DNA from: Bacillus mycoides
GTDB taxonomy: Bacteria > Bacillota > Bacilli > Bacillales > Bacillaceae_G
Assembly: GCF_018742245.1 (NCBI RefSeq)
Contig: NZ_CP036132.1
Location: 5,017,001-5,081,000, forward strand
DNA length: 64,000 bases
Direction of reading: 5' to 3'
The notes beneath the pieces were generated by a model. That model was given only the letters and a program-made list of their open reading frames with translations. It was not told the DNA's origin and ran no database searches. Positions 36,301 to 44,376 of this stretch are shown here, piece after piece; the first letter of the stretch is position 1; each line of letters begins with the position of its first letter. Made by a program: the position numbers and the translations under genes.

Positions 36301-36453
36301 CTTGCATTAGGATTTGAAGGTAGCGGCTTAATTTCTAAAGGACTTGGCGTAACAGTAATTGGTGGATTAACAAGTTCAACGTTATTAACACTTCTTATTG
36401 TTCCAATCGTTTATGAAGCACTAAGCAAATTTAAAAAGAAAAAAGTAAAATAA
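33337..36453 (+). CDS. swrC: RND-family efflux transporter (SwrC/YerP-like)
   Basis: Large inner-membrane pump of 1038 residues, of the AcrB/MMPL-type superfamily, with twelve helices and two large extracytoplasmic loops (about 35-335 and 560-850). Motifs: ETIPDITTPIVTVTTVYPGATPEEV in the pore domain, VGRVVDDSIVVIENIYRR in helix 4 with the Asp pair used in proton relay, and GIVVTNAIVLIDRV in helix 10. B. subtilis SwrC exports surfactin and related lipopeptides. A low-complexity Asn/Gln/Gly-rich patch sits in the first loop at about residues 250-270. The gene is preceded by AAGGGAGCG and two TetR operators. Confidence 0.92.
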   Translation: MNKLINFSLKNKFAVWLLTIIVTIAGIYSGMNMKLETIPDITTPIVTVTTVYPGATPEEVADKISKPMEEQLQNLSGVNVVSSSSYQNASSIQVEYDFDKNMEKAETEIKESLANVKLPEGVKDPKVSRVNFNAFPVISLSVASKNESLAALTENVEKNVVPGLKGLDGVASVQIAGQQVDEVQLVFKKDKMKELGLSEDTVKNMIKGSDVSLPLGLYTFKDTEKSVVVDGNITTIKALKELKIPAIPSSPNGQGNQNAGAGTQAPQMNPATMNGIPTVTLEDIADIKEVGKAESISRTNGKEAIGIQIVKAADANTVDVVNAVKDKVKDLEKKYKDLEIISTFDQGAPIEKSVETMLSKAIFGAIFAIVIIMLFLRNIRTTLISVVSIPLSLLIAVLVIKQMDITLNIMTLGAMTVAIGRVVDDSIVVIENIYRRMSLSEEKLRGKDLIREATKEMFIPIMSSTIVTIAVFLPLGLVKGMIGEMFLPFALTIVFALLASLLVAVTIVPMLAHSLFKKESMREKEVHHEEKPSKLANGYKRILEWALNHKIITSSIAVLLLVGSLALVPIIGVSFLPSEEEKMIIATYKPEPGQTLDDVEKIATKAEKHFQDKKDVKTIQFSLGGENPMSPGQTNQAMFFVQYDNDTKNFEKEKEQVVKDLQNMSGKGEWKNQDFGASGGSNEIKLYVYGDSSEEIKPVVKDIQNIMKKNKDLKDIDSSVAKTYAEYTLVADQEKLSKMGLTAAQIGMGLSNQHDRPVLTTIKKDGKDINVYVEAEKQNYETIDDLTNRKITTPLGNEVAVKDVMTVKEGETSNTVTHRDGRVYAEVSAKLTSDDVSKASAAVQKEVDKMDLPSGVDVSMGGVTQDIQESFKQLGLAMLAAIAIVYFVLVVTFGGALAPFAILFSLPFTIIGALVALLISGETLSVSAMIGALMLIGIVVTNAIVLIDRVIHKENDGLSTREALLEAGTTRLRPILMTAIATIGALIPLALGFEGSGLISKGLGVTVIGGLTSSTLLTLLIVPIVYEALSKFKKKKVK

Positions 36454-36487
36454 AAAAATAACCTCGCTGACTGCGAGGTTATTTTTT
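36453..36487. terminator. Bidirectional terminator
   Basis: Perfect 14-bp stem AAAAAATAACCTCG / CGAGGTTATTTTTT with a 7-base loop, between convergent swrC and msrAB. Confidence 0.93.
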
Positions 36488-37444
36488 ATTTCCGAACAAA
36501 ATTAGGAAATCACCATATCCTTCTTTCTCTAAATCTTCTCTTGGAATAAAACGTAGCGCCGCTGAATTAATACAGTAACGAAGACCACTTGGTCCTGGGC
36601 CGTCTGGAAATACATGCCCTAGATGTGAATCTCCTTCCTTACTTCTCACTTCCGTACGCGTCATATTATGGCTAACATCCATTTTTTCTTTCACACTAGC
36701 TGACATAACTGGTTTCGTAAAACTCGGCCATCCACAGCCGCTATCGAACTTATCAAAAGAAGTAAATAATGGTTCACCCGAAACAATATCTACATAAAGC
36801 CCTTCTTCTTTGTGATTCCAATATTCATTTTGAAAGGGCGGTTCAGTTCCATTTTCCTGTGTTACATAAAACTGCATCTCGTTTAATCTTTCTTTTAAAT
36901 GAGCATTATTCTTTGGCCAATGTTGTTTAATAAAAGCATCTCGCCCCGATCCTTTACGGTATAACTCATAGCGGAATGTGTTTTTATTATGATAGCCTTG
37001 ATGATATTCTTCAGCCAGATAAAACGTAGTAGCTGGCAATATTTTTGTAGCAACCGGCTTCGAAAAACGTCCACTCTTCTCAAGCTCTTCTTTTGAAACC
37101 TCTGCCTTTTTATGTTGTTCTTCATTATGATAAAAAATCACTGTTTCATAAGACTGTCCACGGTCGTGGAATTGCCCCCCCATATCAGTCGGGTCAATCT
37201 GTCTCCAATATATATTTAACAACTCTTCATACGGCATTTTATTTGCATCAAATGTAATTTGTACTGCTTCATAATGCCCAGTTGTTTCCGAGCACACTTC
37301 TTTATACGTTGGATTCTCTTTATGGCCACCTGTATAGCCTGAAACAACCTGTATAATCCCTTCCATCTCTTCAAACGGCGAAACCATGCACCAGAAACAC
37401 CCACCAGCAAATGTAGCTAATTCCTTCTTTTCATTTATAGCCAT
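36479..37444 (-). CDS. msrAB: Bifunctional methionine sulfoxide reductase MsrA/MsrB
   Basis: Fusion enzyme of 321 residues that reduces both S- and R-methionine sulfoxide in oxidised proteins (cytoplasm, using thioredoxin). MsrA spans about 1-155 with the catalytic Cys16 in [14 protein letters not shown] and HQGYHNKN. MsrB spans about 175-315 with the SGCGWPSF motif and the catalytic Cys291 in [11 protein letters not shown]. The zinc-binding CxxC pairs of many MsrBs are not seen. GGGGTGA precedes the ATG. It is monocistronic and terminated by the shared hairpin with swrC. Confidence 0.95.
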   Translation of the reverse strand: MAINEKKELATFAGGCFWCMVSPFEEMEGIIQVVSGYTGGHKENPTYKEVCSETTGHYEAVQITFDANKMPYEELLNIYWRQIDPTDMGGQFHDRGQSYETVIFYHNEEQHKKAEVSKEELEKSGRFSKPVATKILPATTFYLAEEYHQGYHNKNTFRYELYRKGSGRDAFIKQHWPKNNAHLKERLNEMQFYVTQENGTEPPFQNEYWNHKEEGLYVDIVSGEPLFTSFDKFDSGCGWPSFTKPVMSASVKEKMDVSHNMTRTEVRSKEGDSHLGHVFPDGPGPSGLRYCINSAALRFIPREDLEKEGYGDFLILFGNKK

Positions 37445-37506
37445 TATTTCACCCCAATTGTATATTCTTCTTACAGTATGGCATAGAATACCATACTTTA
37501 TAAAAG

Positions 37507-37533
37507 AAAAAGCATCGAATATCGATGCTTTTT
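37507..37533 (-). terminator. Terminator of the AI-2E family gene
   Basis: AAAAAGCATCGA / TCGATGCTTTTT with a 3-base loop; the minus strand continues into TCTTTT. Confidence 0.88.
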
Positions 37534-37539
37534 CTTACT

Positions 37540-38574
37540 TTATTTTTTAGAAAAATCCTTCTCAGTTTCATCACTTGTCACATCTAAAACATCTAATAAG
37601 AATATGAAGATTGGGATACCGATAATAAGCCCCCATACACCTAAGAAATGCTCAGAAAAGATTAACACCATAAATGTGTAGAAGATTGGTAAATTTGTTT
37701 TTTGTGACATAAACTTCGGATTTAATACATAGCTTTCAAGCGCATGAATTACTGTTACGATAACTACAATATAAACGACATACATAATACCGCCGATATT
37801 GTAAGCAATCATACAGAGTGGGAATAACGAGATAATAACACCCGCCACTGGAATTAAACCAAGCAAGAAAATCATTAACGCTAAACCTAGTAATTGAGGG
37901 AATCCTAATATCCATAATGCGATAACAGATAAAACACAGTTAACAATTGCAATTAAAAATTGTGCTTCGATTACTTTTCCGAATGAACGTGCAAATTTCT
38001 TTCCGAAATACTCTATTTCGTTATAAAAAATTGCAAGTCGACTTTCTTTAAATTTCGAAGTAAAAGCAACGATACGTGCTTTTTCAAGTAAGAAAAATAA
38101 GCTTAAAATTACAGAAAGTAAAACTTGAAGGCCAAATTTCCCAACATTCGTAATAGATTTATACAAAATGTCTACGCCTTGCCCTACATATTTAGAAAGC
38201 TCCATATGATTCACAGCATTAACTGCATACTTAATTAATTCACTATCAGGTGGATTTCTTAAAAATACATTGAATTGATAAATCAATTGTGAAATTTGTA
38301 TTGTTAATACCGGTAAATATTTAAATAGCGTAATGGCAATTCCCGCCACTAACATTACATATAAAAGCGCTATAATAATTTTCCGATTAATTGGCATGAA
38401 ATGATCTAATTTACGAGAAATAAACTTTTGGAATCGATCCATTAAATACGTCAACATAAACGTAATTAAAATTAAATTTAACATACTTTGCATCCCATAC
38501 AATATGAGAGCAAGTAATACTAATACGATTAACCTCTGAAATCCTTTGCTTTGAAACAGGTTTTTTATTTGCAT
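37540..38574 (-). CDS. AI-2E-family membrane transporter (UPF0118)
   Basis: Membrane protein of 344 residues with about eight hydrophobic segments and the family hallmarks ILSLFFLLEKARI, GFPQLLGLALMIFLLGLIPVAGVIISLFPL and ESYVLNPKFMSQKTNLPIFYTFMVLI. Relatives include TqsA (AI-2 export) and Na+(Li+)/H+ antiporters of Bacillales, so the name AI-2E does not prove the substrate. The nearest Shine-Dalgarno (GGAGAG) is about 15 bases from the ATG, so the start is not secure. It is alone on the minus strand. Confidence 0.87.
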   Translation of the reverse strand: MQIKNLFQSKGFQRLIVLVLLALILYGMQSMLNLILITFMLTYLMDRFQKFISRKLDHFMPINRKIIIALLYVMLVAGIAITLFKYLPVLTIQISQLIYQFNVFLRNPPDSELIKYAVNAVNHMELSKYVGQGVDILYKSITNVGKFGLQVLLSVILSLFFLLEKARIVAFTSKFKESRLAIFYNEIEYFGKKFARSFGKVIEAQFLIAIVNCVLSVIALWILGFPQLLGLALMIFLLGLIPVAGVIISLFPLCMIAYNIGGIMYVVYIVVIVTVIHALESYVLNPKFMSQKTNLPIFYTFMVLIFSEHFLGVWGLIIGIPIFIFLLDVLDVTSDETEKDFSKK

Positions 38575-38839
38575 AATCGACGAGTACTCTCTCCTGTCCT
38601 ATAAAGTAAAACTTTAACAAGTAGCTCTCTCTCTATTCTCTACTTATAATTATCCTTTAATATTAAAGCCATTGCGAGCAATTTATCTTCAACCTTAACC
38701 GCTCGTTAATTGTGCTATATATTATGTTACTTCTTATTTTACAATACAATGACCTATTTCAAAACGCATTATGCACAGTATTAATGAAGATTTAAGGAAA
38801 CTTTTATTCTTCAATAGGTCTTACCACTACTGTAACATA
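38575..38839. other. Intergenic stretch with a possible repeat fragment
   Basis: The gap downstream of lrgB holds its terminator (38840-38886). Near 38601 the sequence ATAAAGTAAAACTTTAA matches only the left end of the bcr1-like repeats, which may be chance. Otherwise I see nothing here. Confidence 0.4.
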
Positions 38840-38886
38840 AAAAGCAAGCTATCAGTAGAAATCCGTCCTACAAATAGCTTGCTTTT
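38840..38886 (-). terminator. Terminator of lrgAB
   Basis: AAAAGCAAGCTAT / ATAGCTTGCTTTT with an extended inner GTAG/CTAC pairing; the minus strand continues into TTATG after TTTT. Confidence 0.85.
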
Positions 38887-38908
38887 ATAATTTTTTAAGT
38901 AAGTTATA

Positions 38909-39601
38909 TTACCCAATGAATGGCATAAACATCGGAATGACAACTACTGTTACAACCCCAACTACTGTTACAGCAATACTTGCCATAGCTGCCTCTACTT
39001 CACCCATTTCGATCCCTACAGCAACCCCTAATGCATGTCCCGCTGTTCCAAGAGCTAAACCTTTAGCAATCGGATGTTTAACTCTAAATGTTTTTAAGAA
39101 TAAAGCTCCTAATGCGTATACGATAACTGCATTAAAGATAACTGCAAATGATGTAATTGCTGGAATACCACCGATACTTTCAGAGATTGGTAATGCAATT
39201 GCTGTTGTTGCTGCCTGCGGTAACATTGAGTTCATTACAGCTGTATCTAGACCAATTGCTTTTGCGACAATGAACACAACAACCACTGAACAAATAGATC
39301 CAACCACGATAGCCGATAAAATTTGCCACCAATATTTTTTTAACTTATCAACTTGTTTATATAATGGAATTGCAAATGCGATTGTTGCTGGTTCTAAGAA
39401 GAAACTAATCATCTTTCCGCCCGTATTATATTCCTCAAAGGTAAAGTTACCTACCTTTAAAAATACAATCCCTAATACCATTGCTACGAATAATGGTGTA
39501 AATAAGAAGAATCCTTTTGAGTGTTTGAATAAAAACGTTCCAATTCCGTATGCAATTAATGAAACGACGATCCCGAAATATGGAGTCATTGTGCTTGTCA
39601 T
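38909..39601 (-). CDS. lrgB: LrgB/CidB-family membrane protein
   Basis: Membrane protein of 230 residues with about seven helices and the family signature [33 protein letters not shown] plus [33 protein letters not shown]. Annotated as antiholin-like, but in B. subtilis the LrgAB homologues PftAB form a pyruvate carrier controlled by LytST. The start at 39601 is chosen because AGGAGGT is seven bases upstream; the in-frame ATG at 39607 is too close. It follows lrgA after 36 bases, in one operon. Confidence 0.9.
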   Translation of the reverse strand: MTSTMTPYFGIVVSLIAYGIGTFLFKHSKGFFLFTPLFVAMVLGIVFLKVGNFTFEEYNTGGKMISFFLEPATIAFAIPLYKQVDKLKKYWWQILSAIVVGSICSVVVVFIVAKAIGLDTAVMNSMLPQAATTAIALPISESIGGIPAITSFAVIFNAVIVYALGALFLKTFRVKHPIAKGLALGTAGHALGVAVGIEMGEVEAAMASIAVTVVGVVTVVVIPMFMPFIG

Positions 39602-39637
39602 GTTCATTACCTCCTAACCATGTATGGTCTAAAATAG

Positions 39638-40069
39638 TTACGCGACTTTTCCGTGTTTGCTTCCTTTGTTTACAACTTTCAACTCTTTTGTATCTTTTGT
39701 TTCTTTGTCATCTTTACCTAAAATCAATTGTGCAAATAAACCTGTTACAGCAAGTAAAATAATTGTTGCGACAACGATTACAGTTAAAATTTGTACGAAA
39801 TATTGGCTCATTACACCAAGAGAGTTAATAACTGAAATACCTGATGGGACGAAAAGGAATCCGATAATACCTGTTAAAGCTGTTCCGAGTGATTCAACTT
39901 GCTCCAATTTAATAACCTTTAAACATAATAGACTAAATAAAACGACTAACCCGATTACTGATGAAGGCATCGGAATTGGTAAATGGGTTGAGATAATATT
40001 AGAAACTAACATAATAGCTGAAAAAACGAATATTTGTGATAGAAAACCATATACTTTTTTTGTGCTCAT
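39638..40069 (-). CDS. lrgA: LrgA/CidA-family holin-like membrane protein
   Basis: Small membrane protein of 143 residues with four helices: [42 protein letters not shown] holds the LPxPxPxxVIG core of LrgA. The partner of LrgB. The start is the ATG at 40069 with GAGG eight bases upstream; the frame also offers a GTG at 40078 that overlaps the ribosome-binding site. The operon lies directly downstream of lytSR, and its leader carries a candidate CcpA site (40122-40137), so induction by LytR and glucose repression are both plausible. Confidence 0.9.
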   Translation of the reverse strand: MSTKKVYGFLSQIFVFSAIMLVSNIISTHLPIPMPSSVIGLVVLFSLLCLKVIKLEQVESLGTALTGIIGFLFVPSGISVINSLGVMSQYFVQILTVIVVATIILLAVTGLFAQLILGKDDKETKDTKELKVVNKGSKHGKVA

Positions 40070-40121
40070 TTTGGCCACCTCTTTTGATTTGGTACCTTTA
40101 TTTTATAGGATATAAACATCA

Positions 40122-40137
40122 AAGTAAGCGTTTACAT
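40122..40137. promoter_or_regulatory. Candidate cre (CcpA) site upstream of lrgAB
   Basis: On the minus strand ATGTAAACGCTTACTT matches WTGNAANCGNWWNCAW with one mismatch near the 3' end. It lies about 55 bases before lrgA, over the likely -35 region of a TATAAA-type -10 near 40101-40107. Confidence 0.6.
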
Positions 40138-40189
40138 AACAGGATGTCAAATATATACAGCCAATTACAATAATCATACGGTGAAATAC

Positions 40190-40221
40190 AAAAGCTGCTT
40201 CTTAAATACGAAGCAGCTTTT
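40190..40221 (-). terminator. Terminator after lytR
   Basis: AAAAGCTGCTTC / GAAGCAGCTTTT with an 8-base loop, overlapping the lytR stop codon at 40202 and followed on the minus strand by GTATTT. Confidence 0.7.
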
Positions 40222-40942
40222 TAAGTTCTTTTGCATATGTACGGCTAACTGGGACTTTGGATCCCTCTTTCATAATTAAGTTATAAGTCGAATTAAACCA
40301 CGGCTGTATTTCAGAAATATGATTAATATTAGCAACGAAACTACGATGAACACGCATAAAAATTGTTTGTGGTAATTTCTTTTCCAAAATGACAAGCGTA
40401 TCATGTGTTACATATGTTTCTTTCATTGTTTTTACAGTTACTTTCCCATCTACAAGCCCCACATAAATAATATCTTCAATGTTAACAAGTACAATTGATT
40501 CCTCAATCGGTAATGCTAATTTATGCATTTCGGTCGTTACATCTACACTCTTTACATCTTGCTTTGTTTCTAATTTTATTTGCTTTTGTTTTTTATATTT
40601 CTTTAATGTCTGTACGATACGTTCTTCATCAAATGGCTTTAAAATGTAATCTAATGCATCTACTTCAAATGCTTGCAGCGCATATTGATCATATGCAGTA
40701 GCAAACACAATTGAAGGTGGATTTTTCATTTTCTTTAATATATTTGCGATTTCAAATCCGTTATCATCAGATAACTGAATATCTAGAAAAACAATATCTG
40801 GTTTGTTTTTCATTAATTCTTCTAATGCATCCTCTACACAATCCGCCTCACCAATTATCTCTACTTCTTTTGTTTGCTCTAATAAATATTTCAATTCATC
40901 CCGTGCTAACATTTCATCATCAACTACTAATACTTTTAACAC
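40202..40942 (-). CDS. lytR: LytR-type response regulator (LytTR)
   Basis: Response regulator of 246 residues with a canonical receiver (acidic pair Asp8/Asp9, phosphoacceptor Asp54 in VFLDIQLSDDNG, Lys in YILKPFDEE) and a C-terminal LytTR DNA-binding domain (about 140-245; RVHRSFVANINHISEIQPWFNSTYN). It overlaps lytS by 23 bases, so the pair is translationally coupled. It lies just upstream of lrgAB, the expected target. Compare the degenerate receiver of the paralogue at 14236. Confidence 0.94.
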   Translation of the reverse strand: MLKVLVVDDEMLARDELKYLLEQTKEVEIIGEADCVEDALEELMKNKPDIVFLDIQLSDDNGFEIANILKKMKNPPSIVFATAYDQYALQAFEVDALDYILKPFDEERIVQTLKKYKKQKQIKLETKQDVKSVDVTTEMHKLALPIEESIVLVNIEDIIYVGLVDGKVTVKTMKETYVTHDTLVILEKKLPQTIFMRVHRSFVANINHISEIQPWFNSTYNLIMKEGSKVPVSRTYAKELKKLLRI

Positions 40943-42689
40943 TCCGTTTTTCCTCCTCTACTTTTTTCGGAATTACAAAGAGGATCTTTGTCCCTTGCTC
41001 CAATTCACTTTCAATTTGAAGCATTGTCTCTTTCCCAAATAACCCGATAAGTCGTTCATTAATATTATATAAAGCTGTTCCAGTCCCTTTCTTTGATGGA
41101 ACTACCATTTTTCCTAATTGCTCTAGACGTTCAATCTCAATCCCTTGTCCATTATCCTTCACTTCAAAGTGAACCATTCCTTCTTTTTCAAACACATGTA
41201 CCTCGACTTGGCACACTGGCTGCTTTTTCGGAAAAGCATGGCGCAATGCATTTTCAACTAATAACTGAAGCACAAATGGTGGAACTAAAGTCACCTTTAG
41301 CGCCTCTTCAATGTACATCTTCACTTCATACTTATTCGGAAATCTCGCTTGCTCTAACGATAAATATGCATGTACATGATTCAACTCTTGTTCTAATGGA
41401 ATAAGTAATTGTCGTGCCCCTTGCAAATTACAACGAAAATAAACGCTAAGCTGCAATAATAATTTTCTCGCCTTCTCTACATCTGTTCGGCATAAAGCTG
41501 ATACTGTATTAATTGCATTAAATAAAAAATGCGGATTGATTTGTGCTTGCAGCGCTTTTATTTCAGCATCTTGCAATAACTTACTTTGTAACTCAGCTTC
41601 ACCTAACTCAAGCTGTGTGGAGAATATTTTCGCCAGACCTTCCGCTAACTCTTCTTCAACACGACTTAATTGATTAGAGTTTTTAAAATAAAGTTTTAAT
41701 GTTCCTATCGTATTTCCATGTGAAGTTAATGGAATAACAACTGCCGCTTGTAATGGACACCCTTCATGTTGACAATTAATAATCTCACGTGATTTTGCCT
41801 TCATTATTTCCCCTGTTTTTAATACTTCTTTTGATAAACCTGTTATTAAACTGTGTGAAGGAATATGATGATCTGATGCTAATCCAACGTGAGCTAAGAT
41901 TTTCTCTGTATCTGTTAAGGATACCGCATCTGTTCCCGTAAAGCGGTGAATAATTTGTGCCACATGTTTACAAGACTCTTCTGTTAACCCTTGGCGGAAA
42001 TATGGTAACGTCTTATCAGCAATTCGTAATACTTTATGCGTTTGCAAAGCTTTTGCGTTTTCTTCTTGTCGTAAAATGGCTAGTATCATCGAAAGTAAAA
42101 TAAAACTGCCAAAACTATTTACAAGAATCATCGGTAGCGCAATTGTTTTCACAACACTAAGTCCATCTTCTATAATTAATAGAATCATAAGCATTTCTAA
42201 AGTAACGATAAAAACACTTAAAACCGCAGAAAATTTAGGTGTAATAGTACGGTTATATTTTTTGAAGATGTATCCAATATAACCTGTTATAATCCCAGCC
42301 AAAATTGATGAGATTGCACAACTTACTGCCGTGGTCCCGCCAAGCATATAACGATGAATACCCGCAATAGAACCTACTCCAATTCCGACGATAGGACCAC
42401 CTAGCAACCCACTAATTCCCACACCCATAATTCGTGTATTCGCAATTGTGCTGGATGATGAAACACCTTGTAACCAATTTTCATTCATAATAGTATTTCC
42501 TGCTATTTCAATCCCTGTGTAATTGCTCACAATTGTAAACACTGAAAAAATACAAATAAGCTTAAACTTATCTACATATCCGTCTTGCTTATGAAGAAGA
42601 CGCCGGAACGTTTTAATATGAGAAAGTAAAAATCCTAAAATAACAATAAGTCCGACGCGTTCAATCATCATAAGTACTAAATTTAGCAT
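40920..42689 (-). CDS. lytS: LytS-type sensor histidine kinase
   Basis: Sensor kinase of 589 residues. The N-terminal 5TM-5TMR_LYT membrane domain covers about 1-200 (MGVGISGLLGGPIVGIGVGSIAGIHRYMLGGTT), a GAF domain about 225-365, the His-kinase domain has INPHFLFNAINTVSALC (phosphoacceptor His), and the HATPase has LVENALRHAFP and DNGQGIE. It senses a signal at the membrane and phosphorylates LytR. In B. subtilis the equivalent pair responds to extracellular pyruvate. It shares the LYT input fold with the diguanylate cyclase at 10632. Confidence 0.94.
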   Translation of the reverse strand: MLNLVLMMIERVGLIVILGFLLSHIKTFRRLLHKQDGYVDKFKLICIFSVFTIVSNYTGIEIAGNTIMNENWLQGVSSSSTIANTRIMGVGISGLLGGPIVGIGVGSIAGIHRYMLGGTTAVSCAISSILAGIITGYIGYIFKKYNRTITPKFSAVLSVFIVTLEMLMILLIIEDGLSVVKTIALPMILVNSFGSFILLSMILAILRQEENAKALQTHKVLRIADKTLPYFRQGLTEESCKHVAQIIHRFTGTDAVSLTDTEKILAHVGLASDHHIPSHSLITGLSKEVLKTGEIMKAKSREIINCQHEGCPLQAAVVIPLTSHGNTIGTLKLYFKNSNQLSRVEEELAEGLAKIFSTQLELGEAELQSKLLQDAEIKALQAQINPHFLFNAINTVSALCRTDVEKARKLLLQLSVYFRCNLQGARQLLIPLEQELNHVHAYLSLEQARFPNKYEVKMYIEEALKVTLVPPFVLQLLVENALRHAFPKKQPVCQVEVHVFEKEGMVHFEVKDNGQGIEIERLEQLGKMVVPSKKGTGTALYNINERLIGLFGKETMLQIESELEQGTKILFVIPKKVEEEKRSVKSISS

Positions 42690-42805
42690 CTGTGATTCAT
42701 TCCTTTTTATATTAGTTAGTTTTATTATGGGAAAATAATGAAGTGGGCGTCAAGAAGAATGAAATGTTTTTTGAAATATTTTACACATAACAATCTCCCC
42801 TTTAT

Positions 42806-42834
42806 TTGACAATCTAACAGAAGAGTGCTAAAAA
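42806..42834 (+). promoter_or_regulatory. Candidate sigma-A promoter of the PyrR-controlled MFS gene
   Basis: TTGACA (42806-42811), 17-base spacer, TAAAAA (42829-42834). A start near 42841 leaves the complete PyrR hairpin in the transcript; the nearby TATAAT at 42843 would cut into it and lacks a -35. Confidence 0.6.
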
Positions 42835-42849
42835 TAAAGTAATATAATA

Positions 42850-42968
42850 CAGTCCTTTAACCCAGCCCCGTGAGGTTGAGAAGGAAGTCGGAATATAATA
42901 TACGTATGTTCTTTTTTAAGGGATACGTATGCTTTTTTGGCCTTCTCATCATATCAGGTGAGAAGGCC
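42850..42968 (+). promoter_or_regulatory. PyrR-type transcription attenuator upstream of the MFS gene
   Basis: The leader has CCTTTAACCCAGCCCCGTGAG followed by GTTGAGAAGG (42854-42884). The block AGCCCCGTGAGGTT fits the PyrR-binding loop ARUCCNGNGAGGYU with one change, flanked by the CCTT/AAGG lower stem. A terminator follows: GGCCTTCTCA / TGAGAAGGCC (42939-42968) and TTTTGTTATT. TGAGAAGG of the binding hairpin is exactly complementary to CCTTCTCA of the terminator, which gives the expected antiterminator, with the ATACGTAT pair looping in between. Confidence 0.85.
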
Positions 42969-43018
42969 TTTTGTTATTCTTCCATAGCGACTGTAGAAGA
43001 AAATAAGGAGGAGTAATA

Positions 43019-44317
43019 ATGAACATTACTACTGATGTACAATCATCAACAGAGGAGACGAAAGAGAAAAGATATAAAACATTATTTGGTTCTGCGCTAG
43101 GATACGCTGCAGAAGGACTAGATATGTTGCTCTTATCTTTCGTACTTGTCTACATTCTAAAAGAATTTCACCTTAGCCCTGTCGAGGGAGGGAACTTAAC
43201 ATTAGCCACAACAATTGGGATGTTAATTGGTTCCTATTTATTCGGATTTATTGCTGATTTATTCGGTCGTATTCGTACAATGGCCTTTACAATCTTACTA
43301 TTTTCACTAGCAACCGCACTTATTTATTTCGCAACAGATTATTGGCAATTATTAATTCTTCGCTTTTTAGTTGGAATGGGCGTTGGTGGTGAATTCGGGA
43401 TTGGAATGGCCATCGTAACAGAAACATGGTCTAAGGAAATGCGCGCTAAAGCGACATCAGTTGTTGCACTTGGCTGGCAATTTGGCGTCCTGGTTGCTTC
43501 ACTCCTTCCAGCATTTATCGTCCCGCATTTTGGATGGAGAGCTGTTTTCTTATTTGGACTAATTCCAGCTTTACTAGCTGTCTATGTACGTAAAAGTTTA
43601 AGTGAACCGAAAATATGGGAACAAAAACAACGCTACAAAAAGGAATTGTTACAAAAAGAAGATGAAGGTAATTTAACGACTACTGAAGCAGAACAACTAA
43701 AACAAATGAAAAAGTTCCCACTTCGAAAGTTATTTGCAAGTAAAAAAGTAACAATAACAACAATTGGTCTTATTATCATGTCATTTATCCAGAACTTCGG
43801 ATATTATGGAATTTTCACATGGATGCCAACTATTTTAGCGAATAAATATAACTATACATTAGCAAAAGCAAGCGGTTGGATGTTCATTTCTACTATTGGT
43901 ATGCTAATTGGAATTGCAACCTTTGGTATTCTAGCCGATAAAATTGGCCGCCGCAAAACATTTTCATTATATTATATTGGCGGTACTATATACTGCCTCA
44001 TTTACTTCTTCCTATTCACAGATGCGACATCATTGTTATGGGGAAGTGCCCTACTTGGATTCTTTGCAAATGGAATGATGGGAGGGTTCGGAGCGATTTT
44101 AGCTGAAAATTATCCTGCTGAAGCTCGCTCTACGGCAGAAAACTTTATTTTTGGCACAGGGCGTGGGTTAGCTGGATTTGGACCGGTTATTATTGGATTA
44201 CTCGCTACGGGCGGCAATCTACTTGGAGCGTTGTCCCTAATTTTTATTATCTATCCAATCGGATTGATTACGATGCTATTATGTGTACCCGAAACAAAGG
44301 GAAAAGTGTTAGATTAA
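43019..44317 (+). CDS. MFS transporter, aromatic-acid/H+ symporter type; predicted pyrimidine-precursor (orotate?) carrier
   Basis: Twelve-helix major-facilitator carrier of 432 residues: GYAAEGLDMLLLSFVLVYIL in helix 1 with the acidic Asp of the AAHS family, ADLFGRIRT and ADKIGRRKT in the two cytoplasmic loops, and RFLVGMGVGGEFGIGMAIVTE in helix 4. A charged central loop separates the two halves. The family usually imports aromatic carboxylates. The gene lies behind a PyrR attenuator, so its expression should respond to UMP or UTP. Together these suggest orotate or a related pyrimidine acid as substrate (inference). AAGGAGGAG precedes the ATG. Confidence 0.85.
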   Translation: MNITTDVQSSTEETKEKRYKTLFGSALGYAAEGLDMLLLSFVLVYILKEFHLSPVEGGNLTLATTIGMLIGSYLFGFIADLFGRIRTMAFTILLFSLATALIYFATDYWQLLILRFLVGMGVGGEFGIGMAIVTETWSKEMRAKATSVVALGWQFGVLVASLLPAFIVPHFGWRAVFLFGLIPALLAVYVRKSLSEPKIWEQKQRYKKELLQKEDEGNLTTTEAEQLKQMKKFPLRKLFASKKVTITTIGLIIMSFIQNFGYYGIFTWMPTILANKYNYTLAKASGWMFISTIGMLIGIATFGILADKIGRRKTFSLYYIGGTIYCLIYFFLFTDATSLLWGSALLGFFANGMMGGFGAILAENYPAEARSTAENFIFGTGRGLAGFGPVIIGLLATGGNLLGALSLIFIIYPIGLITMLLCVPETKGKVLD

Positions 44318-44321
44318 GCAT

Positions 44322-44359
44322 AAAAGAGGAAGCATCTCACTTAAGATGCTTCCTCTTTT
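44322..44359. terminator. Bidirectional terminator
   Basis: Perfect 16-bp stem AAAAGAGGAAGCATCT / AGATGCTTCCTCTTTT with a 6-base loop, between the MFS and BCCT genes. Confidence 0.93.
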
Positions 44360-44376
44360 CAATGTTTGTTTATTAT

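Noticed and set aside
38601..38617. ATAAAGTAAAACTTTAA as a fourth bcr1-like repeat.
   Set aside because: Only the left end matches, with one mismatch. No stem or right end follows. It may be a remnant or chance.
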